From: an uncultured Clostridia bacterium | Lineage (GTDB): Bacteria > Bacillota > Clostridia > Christensenellales > Aristaeellaceae | Assembly (NCBI GenBank): GCA_934621485.1 | Contig: CAKTUS010000001.1 | Coordinates: 1-64,000 of the forward strand | Direction of reading: 5' to 3' | Length of the DNA: 64,000 nt | Shown here: piece after piece, positions 42,148 through 50,273 of the stretch | Layout of the letters: each line of letters opens with the position of its first letter | How positions within the stretch are numbered: the stretch's first letter is position 1 | Made by a program: the position numbers and the translations under genes | Notes under the pieces: model-generated | What the model was told of the DNA's origin: nothing | What the model saw: the letters and a program-made list of their open reading frames with translations, nothing else | Database searches by the model: none

Positions 42148-42980
42148 AAACCAGCCGCGCTGCCAGACGAGCGCTCGTTTGGCTTTTTTCCATCCTGTCC
42201 CTGGCTTATGTGTATCCCCTGGCCATGGTGGCCTTCAACAGCCTGAAGAAAAAGGCGTTCATCAGCCGCCAGCCCTTTGCCCTGCCCACTGCGGATACCT
42301 TTGCCGGGCTGCAAAACTACCGCAACGGCCTGCGCCTGACCGGCTTTTTTCAGGCCATGGGCTACAGTGCGGTCATCACCGTTTTGTCGGTGGGGCTTAT
42401 TCTGCTGTGCGCCTCCATGTGCGCCTGGTACATCAGCCGGGTGCGGCGCAAGGCGTGCAGCCTGGTGTATTACCTGTGCGTGTTCAGCATGGTGGTGCCC
42501 TTTCAAATGGTCATGTTCACTCTGAGCAAAACCGCCAATACCCTTTCCCTCAATACTCCCTGGACCATTCCCATCATTTATTTGGGCTTTGGCGCGGGGC
42601 TGGCGGTGTTTCTGTTTGCCGGGTATGTGAAGGGCTGTCCCGTGTCGGTAGAGGAAGCGGCCATGATGGACGGCTGCTCGCCGCCGCGCATCTTCTTTTC
42701 GGTGGTGCTGCCCATTTTGCAGCCCACCTGCGTGTCCGCAGGCATCCTGGAGGCCATGTGGATTTGGAACGACTATCTGCTGCCCTACCTGGTGCTGGAT
42801 CTGAAGCGCTTTCAAACCATTCCCATTGCGGTGCAGTACCTGAAGGGCGGCTACGGCTCGGTAGATATGGGCGCCATGATGGCCATGCTGGTGCTGGCGA
42901 TTACGCCCATTGTGGCGGTGTACCTGCTGGGGCAAAAGCACATTGTATCCGGCGTGATGGCGGGCGCGGTGAAAGGATAA
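42144..42980 (+). CDS. Carbohydrate ABC permease, MalG type (second importer)
   Basis: The 278-residue permease starts with GTG overlapping the preceding stop (GTGA) and has GGGAGG upstream. The EAA loop EEAAMMDGCSPPRIFFSVVL and the stretch YYLCVFSMVVPFQMVMFTLS are shared with the paralogue at 20314-21156. A strong terminator follows, so this second importer also lacks its own ATPase gene. Two importers with the same gap suggest a common ATPase encoded elsewhere. Confidence 0.92.
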   Translation: MKTSRAARRALVWLFSILSLAYVYPLAMVAFNSLKKKAFISRQPFALPTADTFAGLQNYRNGLRLTGFFQAMGYSAVITVLSVGLILLCASMCAWYISRVRRKACSLVYYLCVFSMVVPFQMVMFTLSKTANTLSLNTPWTIPIIYLGFGAGLAVFLFAGYVKGCPVSVEEAAMMDGCSPPRIFFSVVLPILQPTCVSAGILEAMWIWNDYLLPYLVLDLKRFQTIPIAVQYLKGGYGSVDMGAMMAMLVLAITPIVAVYLLGQKHIVSGVMAGAVKG

Positions 42981-43000
42981 GAAAAAATACGGGAGTGCAT

Positions 43001-43037
43001 AAAGCCCTTGCAAAGCAAGCTTTGCAGGGCTTTTTTA
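43001..43037 (+). terminator. Terminator of the second ABC importer operon
   Basis: The 15-bp arms AAAGCCCTTGCAAAG and CTTTGCAGGGCTTT, loop CAAG, are followed by a T-run. Confidence 0.92.
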
Positions 43038-43061
43038 GCCCGCTGGAAGGGGCTGGAGCAA

Positions 43062-43090
43062 TTGACGCGCAGACGCTTCTCTGGTATGAT
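43062..43090 (+). promoter_or_regulatory. Sigma-A-type promoter of the 5'-nucleotidase gene
   Basis: A -35 TTGACG (43062-43067) and a -10 TATGAT (43085-43090) are separated by 17 bp. Confidence 0.75.
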
Positions 43091-43156
43091 GATGAAGAAG
43101 CCCGAAAAGGGCGTTGATTCTGGAAAACTGAATGACGGAAAGGACGGAAAAGACGA

Positions 43157-44821
43157 ATGAAAAAGATTCTTTCTCTTGTTCTGGCACTGACAATGGCCCT
43201 TCTGGCCATTCCCTCGCTGGCGGAAACCGCCGAGGCCCTGCCGCTGGAGGGCGCTTTGGTCGTCTTGCACACCAACGATGTGCACGGCCGCGCCATGGCT
43301 ACGGACGACAGCTTCGGCTATGCCCGCGTCGCTGCATTCAAAAAGAACCTGCAGGCGCTGGGCGCCAGCGTGCTGCTGGTGGACGCCGGCGATTACTCTC
43401 AGGGCGCGCCCATCGTGAATCTGAGCACCGGCGCGGCCGCCATGGAGTTTATGAACGCCGCAGGCTATGACGCCGCCACCCTGGGCAATCACGAGTTTGA
43501 CTGGGGAACCGACAACCTGCTGCAAAATGTGGAAAAGGCGGAGTTCGCCGTGCTGTGCGCCAACATTACCCGCACCGCCGACGGCACCACCCTGCTGCCT
43601 GCCAACAAGATTTTCGATATGCCCAACGGCATGAAGGTGGGCGTGTTCGGTCTGGACACCCCCGAAACCATGACCAAGGCTCACCCCGACAAGGTAAAGG
43701 GCATCACCTTTGCCAAGGAAGAGGAACTGTACGCCGTTGCTCAGGCGCAGGTGGACGAACTGCGGGCCGCGGGCTGCGACGTGGTTATCTGCCTGGGCCA
43801 CCTGGGCGACAGCGATGAAAGCCAGCCCAACCGCTCCGTTGACCTGCTGGAGAAAGTGACCGGCATCGACCTGCTTGTGGACGGCCACAGCCACTCCACC
43901 ATTGACGGCGGCGAAATGACCGGCGATACCCTGCGCGTGTCCACCGGCGAATACTCTGAGGCCATCGGCTATGTAGTGATCGCCCGGGAAGGCGAGGGCG
44001 AGGAGGCCAAGCTGGCGATGACCGCCGGCCTGTACACCATGGAGTGCGACGACGGCGCGTTCCTGGCAACCGGCGTGTGCCTGGAGCCCGACGAAGCGGT
44101 AGACGCCATCGTCAGCAAGATAAACGACGAGGTGGAAGACACCCTGAGCGCCACCTTTGCCAAGACGGAAGTGCTGCTGAACGGCGAGCGCGCCCCCGGT
44201 GTGCGCACCGAGGAAACCAACCTGGGCGACTTTGCCGCCGACGCCATTCTGTGGTCTGCGCAGCAGGCTGTGGGCGATCAGGTGGTGGCCGCGCTGACCA
44301 ACGGCGGCGGCATCCGCGCCAGCATTGAAATTGGCGATGTGACCATGAAGACCATGAAGACCGTGTTCCCCTTCGGCAATGAGGTGGCCACCCTGAACGT
44401 AACCGGCGCCGAGCTGCTGGAAGCGCTGGAAGCCGCTACCTGGTCCACCCCCGACGCCATCGGCGCGTTCCCGCAGGTGGCCGGTATTGAATACACCATC
44501 GATACCACTGTGCCCTATGAGAACGGCGACATGTACCCCAACTCCACCTACTACGCGCCCGCCAAGCCCGGCAGCCGCGTGACCATTGCCACCGTAGGCG
44601 GCGAGCCCTGGGATGCCGAAAAGATGTACACCATCGCCACCAACGACTTTACCGCCGCAGGCGGCGATACCTACTACGTATTCGCCTACGCCTTCCAGCA
44701 AACCGGCATCAAGACCGGCGTTGCCCTGGAGGATGCGCTGGTGAACTACACCCAGCAGGTGCTGGGCGGCGTGATTGGGGAAGCATACGCCCAGCCCCAA
44801 GGCCGCATTACCATTAAGTAA
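43157..44821 (+). CDS. Secreted 5'-nucleotidase / 2',3'-cyclic phosphodiesterase (UshA type)
   Basis: The 554-residue protein has a signal peptide (MKKILSLVLALTMALLAIPS, LAET). Metallophosphatase motifs follow in order: LHTNDVHGR, DAGDYSQG, LGNHEFDWG, GHLGDS and DGHSHS. A C-terminal 5'-nucleotidase domain has LTNGGGIRASI for nucleoside binding. Such enzymes release nucleosides and phosphate from extracellular nucleotides. No sorting signal, lipobox or SH3 anchor is visible, so release into the medium or loose wall binding is likely. It has its own promoter and terminator. Confidence 0.93.
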   Translation: MKKILSLVLALTMALLAIPSLAETAEALPLEGALVVLHTNDVHGRAMATDDSFGYARVAAFKKNLQALGASVLLVDAGDYSQGAPIVNLSTGAAAMEFMNAAGYDAATLGNHEFDWGTDNLLQNVEKAEFAVLCANITRTADGTTLLPANKIFDMPNGMKVGVFGLDTPETMTKAHPDKVKGITFAKEEELYAVAQAQVDELRAAGCDVVICLGHLGDSDESQPNRSVDLLEKVTGIDLLVDGHSHSTIDGGEMTGDTLRVSTGEYSEAIGYVVIAREGEGEEAKLAMTAGLYTMECDDGAFLATGVCLEPDEAVDAIVSKINDEVEDTLSATFAKTEVLLNGERAPGVRTEETNLGDFAADAILWSAQQAVGDQVVAALTNGGGIRASIEIGDVTMKTMKTVFPFGNEVATLNVTGAELLEALEAATWSTPDAIGAFPQVAGIEYTIDTTVPYENGDMYPNSTYYAPAKPGSRVTIATVGGEPWDAEKMYTIATNDFTAAGGDTYYVFAYAFQQTGIKTGVALEDALVNYTQQVLGGVIGEAYAQPQGRITIK

Positions 44822-44829
44822 GCGGGGAG

Positions 44830-44895
44830 AAAAGTCCGCCCTGCGGCGGGTTTTCAGACCGTCCAAAAAAGCTCGCCTTGCGGCGGGCTTTTTTT
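44830..44895 (+). terminator. Two adjacent stem-loops after the 5'-nucleotidase gene, element end between them
   Basis: AAAAGTCCGCC-CTGC-GGCGGGTTTT (44830-44854) and AAAAGCTCGCC-TTGC-GGCGGGCTTTTTTT (44867-44895) are near-duplicates. Between them lies only TCAGACCGTCCAAAA, the end sequence of the repeat family. The second has the T-run and is the likely terminator. Confidence 0.75.
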
Positions 44896-45003
44896 GGATG
44901 AAGAACGGACGGAATGTTTTCGACGAAGCCGACGATACGAGTACCGTCAGAGAGACTGCGGCCCCTCTGACAACTCCCCCAAAGCGGGTTTTTCTACAGC
45001 CTG
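44896..45003. repeat. Remnant of a repeat element between 5'-nucleotidase and MATE genes
   Basis: A GTCAGAGAG..CCTCTGAC hairpin (44946-44970), then CAACTCCCCCAAAGCGGG and the right end TTTTTCTACAGCCTGA. The same hairpin-plus-CAACTCCCCC arrangement occurs in the element at 54339-54610. Confidence 0.6.
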
Positions 45004-45014
45004 AGTCGGAGGAC

Positions 45015-46376
45015 TCACTCCGTTTCTTCCTTCTGACACAGGGCAGTCATACATTTGCGATAATACAGGGTCATCAGCACGCTGCAAATCAGCCATCCTA
45101 CGGGATAGGCCAACGCAATGCCCGCCAGAGGATTGCCCAGAAAATGGCGCATCATATACAAATAGATTTGCCGAATCACCACAAAGGACAAAAGCATCAT
45201 GGCCATGGGCTGCTTGGCGTTGCCAACGCCCCGCAGCGCGCCCGCCAGGTTTTGGTACACGCACATCAGCACATAAAAGGGCGAGATTAGCGTGATGAAG
45301 TACACGCCATAGCGAACCACGTCCGGGTCGCTGGTAAACAGGTAGATGAACGTGCGGGAAAACACAATGGTAATCACCGTTAGCAGCATGGTAATGCTCA
45401 CTGAAATGATTTGGGCCTGCGTAACGCCTGCCCGGGCGCGCTTCATTTTGCCCGCTCCATAGTTTTGGCCCACAAAGGTGGTAATGGCCAGGGCGATGCC
45501 CTGCACGGGAATCAGAATGAAGGAATCCAGCTTGTTGTAGGTGGACCAGCCCGCCATGGAGGCCGAGCCGAAATAATTGATGTAGCTTTGCACAAATACG
45601 TTGGAAAACGAGGTGACCATTTGCTGCAAGCCCGCCGGAAACCCAATGTCGAAGATGCGGCGCAGCATGGTTTTGTCCAGCCGCACCTGGCTCAGGTGCA
45701 GGGCGTAGGGCGTGTGGTCGTGGCTAAGCACCCACAGCACCAGCAGGGCGCTTAAAAACTGGGCGATGATGGTGGCATACGCCACGCCGGCCACGCCCAT
45801 GTGAAATAACACCACAAACAGCAAATCCAGCACCGTGTTTACAGCCGCAGAAAAGCACAGGAAATACAGCGGCCGGCGGGAATCGCCCACCGCCCGCAAA
45901 ATGCCGGAGCCCATATTGTAAATCAGCAGCCCCAGCATGCCGCAGTAGTAAATGGTCAAATAGGTATGGGCCTGCTCAAAAACATCCGCCGGGGTGTCCA
46001 TCAAACGCAGCATGGGGTCCACCAGCACCAGCCCGGCGAGCGTGGCGGCCGCGGCCAGGAGCAGGGTAAAGGCCATGGTGGTATGAACCGCCCGGCTGAG
46101 CCCCTGATAATCCCTGGCGCCGTAGCACTGGGAAATGACCACGCTGGCGCCTGTGGACAGGCCCGCGCTGAAGCCCACCAGCATGTTGATAATGGAGGTG
46201 GTGCTGCCTACGGCCGCCAGCGCCTCGCGGCCCACAAATTGGCCTACCACAATGGTATCTACCGTGTTGTACAGTTGCTGAAACAACAGCCCCAGCGCCA
46301 TGGGAGCGGCAAAATAAAGCAGCTGCTTCCAAATCACGCCCTGGGTCATATCCATATCCCGCCGTATCCGCGGCAT
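45015..46376 (-). CDS. MATE family efflux transporter
   Basis: The 453-residue protein has 12 predicted helices. Family segments include AAPMALGLLFQQLYNTVDTI, VGSTTSIINMLVGFSAGLS and GILRAVGDSRRPLYFLC. It belongs to a different MATE branch from the protein at 35496-36956 (little similarity beyond the fold) and ends normally without repeat-derived sequence. The start is the ATG at 46376 after AAGGAGG; upstream in-frame codons lie in the promoter. Substrate is unknown; NorM/DinF-type drug or metabolite export is typical. Confidence 0.93.
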   Translation of the reverse strand: MPRIRRDMDMTQGVIWKQLLYFAAPMALGLLFQQLYNTVDTIVVGQFVGREALAAVGSTTSIINMLVGFSAGLSTGASVVISQCYGARDYQGLSRAVHTTMAFTLLLAAAATLAGLVLVDPMLRLMDTPADVFEQAHTYLTIYYCGMLGLLIYNMGSGILRAVGDSRRPLYFLCFSAAVNTVLDLLFVVLFHMGVAGVAYATIIAQFLSALLVLWVLSHDHTPYALHLSQVRLDKTMLRRIFDIGFPAGLQQMVTSFSNVFVQSYINYFGSASMAGWSTYNKLDSFILIPVQGIALAITTFVGQNYGAGKMKRARAGVTQAQIISVSITMLLTVITIVFSRTFIYLFTSDPDVVRYGVYFITLISPFYVLMCVYQNLAGALRGVGNAKQPMAMMLLSFVVIRQIYLYMMRHFLGNPLAGIALAYPVGWLICSVLMTLYYRKCMTALCQKEETE

Positions 46377-46416
46377 GTACGTTCCTCCTTGCTCTGGCGG
46401 TTTGCCGTGCCGCTTC

Positions 46417-46446
46417 AGCATAACACAAAACCCTTCAGGTTGGCAA
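46417..46446 (-). promoter_or_regulatory. Sigma-A-type promoter of the MATE gene
   Basis: On the minus strand a -35 TTGCCA (46441-46446) and a -10 TATGCT (46417-46422) are separated by 18 bp. Confidence 0.65.
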
Positions 46447-46577
46447 CTTGTCCTGTGCATAAGCGTTTTGTTGCTTTTACAGGAAAAGACAAAAAAGCCG
46501 TTGTTGACATGCCGAAAGTGTGTTAAAATAGAAACACTTACCATACCTTCCGTTTTGGGGCGAAAGGAGTTTTCATT

Positions 46578-47162
46578 TTGAAACGCGCCGTTTCCATGCT
46601 GGTTTTGCTGCTGGCCGCTTCCCTGCTGCTTACGGGCTGTATGAGCGGGCCTATCTCCATTACTCCAGGCTCGGTTGACGCCGCGCCCGCTACCGGCGTG
46701 ATTCGCCTGCCGCTGGAGCTAGGCAACAATCCCAGCCCCAAGGAAGGCGTCACGATAGACAAGGTTACCCTGGACAATTTGGCGTATTTTATCATTGAGA
46801 ATATCGAAACCCATGAAAAGATCAAGCTGACAAACGCCAGCATTTCCAAAGATCCGAAAGAATCGTATCTGATCGCGGATAAGGCTGATTGCCGGCTTAC
46901 CATTCTGATTCCGTATCAGAACCTGAAACCCGGTACATATCAGCTTAGCGCGGCAAACGGCTGTGTGGTGTATCCTGTGCAGGGCCAAGAAGATGATTAT
47001 TCGGCGGAGATCAACATTAACAGCAAGTACAACAAAACCTTCACCGTTATCAAGACGGACGTGCCGCAAACGGGCGATCGGGCCCTTCCGCTGCTTTGGG
47101 GAGCGATGCTGCTGCTGTGCGCGATTGGCTTTGGATGGCTGTACCGCCGGGCTCGCGCCTGA
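46578..47162 (+). CDS. Lipoprotein with C-terminal sortase-type signal
   Basis: The 194-residue protein starts with a lipoprotein signal (VLLLAASLLLTGC, Cys at about residue 21) and ends with VPQTGD followed by a hydrophobic helix and RRARA, a cell-wall sorting signal with V in place of L. The middle (about 140 residues) is a soluble domain I do not recognise, with a beta-rich pattern around LTILIPYQNLKPGTYQLSA. Carrying both a lipid anchor and a sorting signal is unusual. The start is TTG at 46578 after AAAGGAG. A TTGACA at 46504-46509 upstream lacks a well-spaced -10. Confidence 0.78.
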   Translation: MKRAVSMLVLLLAASLLLTGCMSGPISITPGSVDAAPATGVIRLPLELGNNPSPKEGVTIDKVTLDNLAYFIIENIETHEKIKLTNASISKDPKESYLIADKADCRLTILIPYQNLKPGTYQLSAANGCVVYPVQGQEDDYSAEININSKYNKTFTVIKTDVPQTGDRALPLLWGAMLLLCAIGFGWLYRRARA

Positions 47163-47180
47163 TGGGACGCTTTGGAACCT

Positions 47181-47324
47181 CAAAACCCCCCCTGATTGGC
47201 CGCCATCGCCCGCGCACAGCGCTTCGCTGGTTCACGGAGAAAGTGCATAAGGCTTTAGGGGCTTCGCCCCTAAAGCCCCGGCAGGAGGCAGCGCCTTCTG
47301 CACCTCCGCTTTTTCAGCAACCTG
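47181..47324. repeat. Type A element, 3' of the sorting-signal lipoprotein gene
   Basis: The left end TCAAAACCCCCCCTGATTGG and the right end CTTTTTCAGCAACCTG enclose a core GGCTTCGCCCCTAAAGCCCC. It is followed at once by the stem-loop AAAGCTCGCC-TGAC-GGCGGGCTTT (47325-47348), which separates it from the type B element to the right. Confidence 0.8.
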
Positions 47325-47347
47325 AAAGCTCGCCTGACGGCGGGCTT

Positions 47348-47500
47348 TCAGACTGTCGAAAAATCCCTGGGAGGCATCGGAGGGCCGCAGCCCTCCGATT
47401 TTGGTTCCGAAACCGGCGGCGTGTACGTCGGTTTCGGCTGCCTTGCGCAGCAAGGCTAGGCTCTTTGCCTGCTCGCCTGCGGCTCGCCGGGCGGCAAAGA
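47348..47500. repeat. Type B element adjacent to the type A copy
   Basis: It opens with a clean left end TCAGACTGTCGAAAAA, then the CGGAGGGCCGCAGCCCTCCG hairpin, GAAACCGGCGGCGTGTACGT and the GCCTGCGGCTCGCCGGGCGG block. The right boundary is uncertain. Confidence 0.75.
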
Positions 47501-47993
47501 GCGTTACGGAAATCTTACCGCCTAAGGAGGCAGCGTACACGCCCTCAGTTTCGTCAGCCAAAAGCGAATGGCTTCGGCCCGTTGACGCCCCGCGCTTTTT
47601 TGATGCGCCAAGCGCCATGCACGGTTGGACATGGCGCTTTTGCTGTACGGTTTTATGAAAAAAGCTGCCGGCAAAGCCGGTGAAATGCAATAGACAGAGA
47701 AGCAAACGGCTTGCTGATGCAGAGCAACGGGTGCAAGCGGCCGTTTGGGAAAAGGCAGAGGCCCTTGCAGGCACCAGGCCCGGCAGGGCCGAATCAAGCC
47801 GCCAGACTGCCTGAAAAAGCAGACGCGAAAAGACGGTCGCAGTCTTTTTGCAAGCGCATTGGAATCCCTTTTTCACAAAAGCTCCTTCTGAGGGTTCTTC
47901 TTTTTCAAGCCGCTTTTGCCATTGCTCAAAAGGGGCTTTTTCAGGGACGCGTCCCTGCGTCGGGCCGATCTTTTTTCAGATGCATTTTGTGGT
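47501..47993. other. Intergenic region with several hairpins, no gene recognised
   Basis: It contains an AGCGCCATG..CATGGCGCT stem-loop (47611-47638) followed by TTTG, a terminator-like AAGCCGCTTTTG..CAAAAGGGGCTTTTT (47907-47941) and a perfect CAGGGACGCGTCCCTG palindrome (47942-47957). None of the short open frames here shows family similarity. Confidence 0.5.
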
Positions 47994-48974
47994 TTACGTG
48001 GTCTCGTTGCCTTCCGTCTTTCCCAAAGAAAAGGGGCCCTTCTTCCAGTTGCGCCACACGGGATAGGCAAAAGCGCCGCCCACCACCAGGTAAACCACCA
48101 TCAACGCTACGCTGTGCAGCAGGGAAACCACCACGCCGTTCTGGAACAAATCGCCCATCAGGCGGGAGGAAACGCCCATCACCGCTTCTTTAATACCCAA
48201 ATTGTTGGGCACGATGGCCACCATGCTGCTCAAACGATTGATGCTGTTATAAAACAGCGCCTGATAAATGGTTACCTTCATGCCGATGGCCTGAAAGCAG
48301 GCCATGAACAAAAACAAATGCAGCAAATTGTTGGCCGTCAGGCAGGCCAGCAGCTTCCATAGCAGGGCCTTGTTGCGCAGCAGGTCGTTAAAGCCGGTCA
48401 CAATCTCCTGTACTTTGCGGTACCGGGTTAAAAACGCAGGCATACGGTCCTGAAAAAACAGCGACAGCACGATAAACGCGCCCACCGCCAGGGTGCAGGC
48501 GGCCCAAACCAGCCAGAGCACCGCCGGCCACTGGCCCTCCAGAAGGCCGGTGCACACCAGCGCCGCCAGCATTTGCAGCAGCGCGAACACCACGGTAAAA
48601 ATGATGTTGCCTGCCGCCACGCTTACGCTTTTCACATAGGCAAAGCCTTTGGTGCGCTTGTAATAGGTGGCGGAAAACACCAAATCGGCCCGCAGGGGCA
48701 GCACAAAGGCCAGCACGTTGGCCACAAAGACCACGCCCATCCAATCCGTCAGGGTCAGGGGCATCCGGTAGGTATCCAGAATCAGCTTGTGATACACGCT
48801 GTTGGCAATGCAGGCGCCAAGGGCCAAAACCAGAATCCAGGCGACTGTGGCGGCGTCAAAGGTGAGCAGCTCCTTCAGGTCGTCCCGTTTGTGGTACAGG
48901 TACAGCCCCAGCAGCGCCATCAGCGCCGCAAACAGCGCCATGGACAACCCTTTTTTCAGCGTTTGCTTCTGCAC
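47994..48974 (-). CDS. YbhN/AglD-type membrane flippase (LPG_synthase_TM family)
   Basis: The 326-residue protein has eight predicted helices and family landmarks ADLVFSATYYKRTKGFAY, NNLLHLFLFMACFQAIGM and MVAIVPNNLGIKEAVMGVSS, where the PN.LG..E segment is conserved in this family. It includes the membrane part of MprF and proposed lipid-linked sugar translocases. With GtrA four bases upstream, a role in moving or loading lipid-linked sugar is plausible but inferred. Confidence 0.85.
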   Translation of the reverse strand: MQKQTLKKGLSMALFAALMALLGLYLYHKRDDLKELLTFDAATVAWILVLALGACIANSVYHKLILDTYRMPLTLTDWMGVVFVANVLAFVLPLRADLVFSATYYKRTKGFAYVKSVSVAAGNIIFTVVFALLQMLAALVCTGLLEGQWPAVLWLVWAACTLAVGAFIVLSLFFQDRMPAFLTRYRKVQEIVTGFNDLLRNKALLWKLLACLTANNLLHLFLFMACFQAIGMKVTIYQALFYNSINRLSSMVAIVPNNLGIKEAVMGVSSRLMGDLFQNGVVVSLLHSVALMVVYLVVGGAFAYPVWRNWKKGPFSLGKTEGNETT

Positions 48975-48977
48975 GGC

Positions 48978-49424
48978 TCACGCCTCCGGACGCCCGGCCT
49001 TTTCCTGAGCGCGGCGGGCTACGTCGTTGGTGTCGATGCGGTTGCGGTACACCACAAAGCGCTGAAACAAAAACTCGGTAGCAAAGTTTATCAGCATGGT
49101 GCCCGCCAGCACCAGAAAATCGTTCCAGCCGCAGCGGGTGAGGGCGTCGCCCCACCAGGTGCTCAGGGGCGTAAACACCGCGTAATAGGCGGCTACCAGC
49201 AGCATGCTGCGGGTCACGCCCGCGTCGCTGCGGAAGGTGTAGCGGCGGTTGAAGGTGAAGTTCCACACCACGCTGAGTACCAGCGCTACCAGATAGCTGG
49301 GCCAGTAGGGCAGTTTGACCAGGGTTTCCAGCAATGTAAAGGAAAGCACCTGAATCAGGCCGGCGCTGGCGGAAAACAATGTGAACTTGAGAATTTGCCA
49401 GCCGTTTTTCTTGGAATCATTCAT
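48978..49424 (-). CDS. GtrA family membrane protein
   Basis: The 148-residue protein has four helices and the GtrA pattern: LKFTLFSASAGLIQVLSF near the N-terminus, LSVVWNFTFNRRYTF in the middle and a short basic tail after FLFQRFVVYR. GtrA proteins help flip or use polyprenyl-phosphate sugars for surface glycosylation. The ATG at 49424 follows AAGGGAGA. The gene order GtrA then YbhN-type flippase fits a small surface-glycan operon and echoes the GT2/GT-C operon at 26-31 kb. Confidence 0.9.
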   Translation of the reverse strand: MNDSKKNGWQILKFTLFSASAGLIQVLSFTLLETLVKLPYWPSYLVALVLSVVWNFTFNRRYTFRSDAGVTRSMLLVAAYYAVFTPLSTWWGDALTRCGWNDFLVLAGTMLINFATEFLFQRFVVYRNRIDTNDVARRAQEKAGRPEA

Positions 49425-49460
49425 GGCGTTGTCTCCCTTGCTCCATAAAATAGCATCTAA

Positions 49461-49489
49461 AGCATAGCACAAGGCCGAAGCCCTGGCAA
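49461..49489 (-). promoter_or_regulatory. Sigma-A-type promoter of the gtrA operon
   Basis: On the minus strand a -35 TTGCCA (49484-49489) and a -10 TATGCT (49461-49466) are separated by 17 bp. The same hexamer pair is used in front of the MATE gene at 46376. Confidence 0.7.
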
Positions 49490-49563
49490 CCTTTTTTCCG
49501 CACGGACTCCGGGGCGGCGCATAGGCTGAAAAGGAAGTTCAAACCCGAGGAGGCGTTGCTTGT

Positions 49564-49809
49564 ATGAACGATTCGGTTTGGAAACCCTTTGGCGTGGCCA
49601 CGCCCGCTATCCATACGGCCCCCGTCCTGCCCCCTGCGGACGGCGCTTTGCCGGCAGCCCTTTTTCCTGCCCCGGCCGGGCGGCAAACGGTGGAGGTAAC
49701 CGTGGCGCTGCGTCATTGGCCTGCCGGGCAACAGCCGGATGTGCATGTTGTTCTCACCCGTCAGGACGAGGAAGGCAAGGAACAGGTGATTCGGGAAACC
49801 ACCTGCTAG
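49564..49809 (+). CDS. Small hypothetical protein
   Basis: An 81-residue frame with a good ribosome site (GAGGAGG, 11 nt upstream). The N-terminal half is rich in Pro and Ala; the second half (VEVTVALRHWPAGQQPDVHV, LTRQDEEGKEQVI) looks like beta strands of a compact domain. No family is recognised. It lies alone in the gap before a degraded repeat region, so it could be a true small gene or a chance frame; the RBS favours a gene. Confidence 0.5.
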   Translation: MNDSVWKPFGVATPAIHTAPVLPPADGALPAALFPAPAGRQTVEVTVALRHWPAGQQPDVHVVLTRQDEEGKEQVIRETTC

Positions 49810-50229
49810 CCAAAGCGTTCGTCCATTATGATGAGGACTACGGCCGTGGGCCTCACAGGCGGCCCAAAACTCGCCGTTTGGCGGCCTTGCCTGTCAAAAA
49901 GCGCATTTTGCTCTCCGGCGGACTGCCGGGCAGCAAAGAACATATGAAAAGCCGAAAACGAGGCTGCCCCAAAAACGGAGGTGCAGGAGAAAAAGCAGCT
50001 GCTCAACGTGGGAAGGGCAACCGTGGCAGACCACCCCGGTTTCGCGCCCTCATCAGCGGGCCCAACGGCTATAAGCGGTTTATCCCGCTGGACGCCCGTT
50101 TTCCTCCGGGCCTGCCGGAGGTTTAGGGGAGGAACCTCTGGTATTACAGTCCATGCGAACCGGCATAGGCCAGCGAAACCGGCGGCGTGCGCCGCGGTTT
50201 TGCAGCCGGCATCGGGAGGACTACAGATG
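49810..50229. repeat. Degraded repeat region between the small gene and glyA
   Basis: A diverged type A end (AGGCTGCCCCAAAAACGGAG at 49963-49982) and type B-like GCCAGCGAAACCGGCGGCG near 50173 can be recognised, with several broken stem-loops. I could not set boundaries. No gene is supported. Confidence 0.4.
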
Positions 50230-50269
50230 AAACGCCGTTTGGTTTTTTCAAAAAACCAAACGGCGTTTT
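50230..50269 (-). terminator. Terminator of glyA
   Basis: Perfect 19-bp arms (AAACGCCGTTTGGTTTTTT and its complement) flank a single C or a short loop. It is symmetric enough to work in both directions and lies 5 bp after the glyA stop. Confidence 0.88.
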
Positions 50270-50273
50270 CAGG

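Noticed and set aside
47232..47876. A 214-residue minus-strand frame across the repeat region, and similar frames at 6960-7442, 31456-31734 and 58704-58964
   Set aside because: They are translations of repeat elements joined to unrelated flanks; the shared peptide comes from the repeat, and no consistent start or ribosome site exists.
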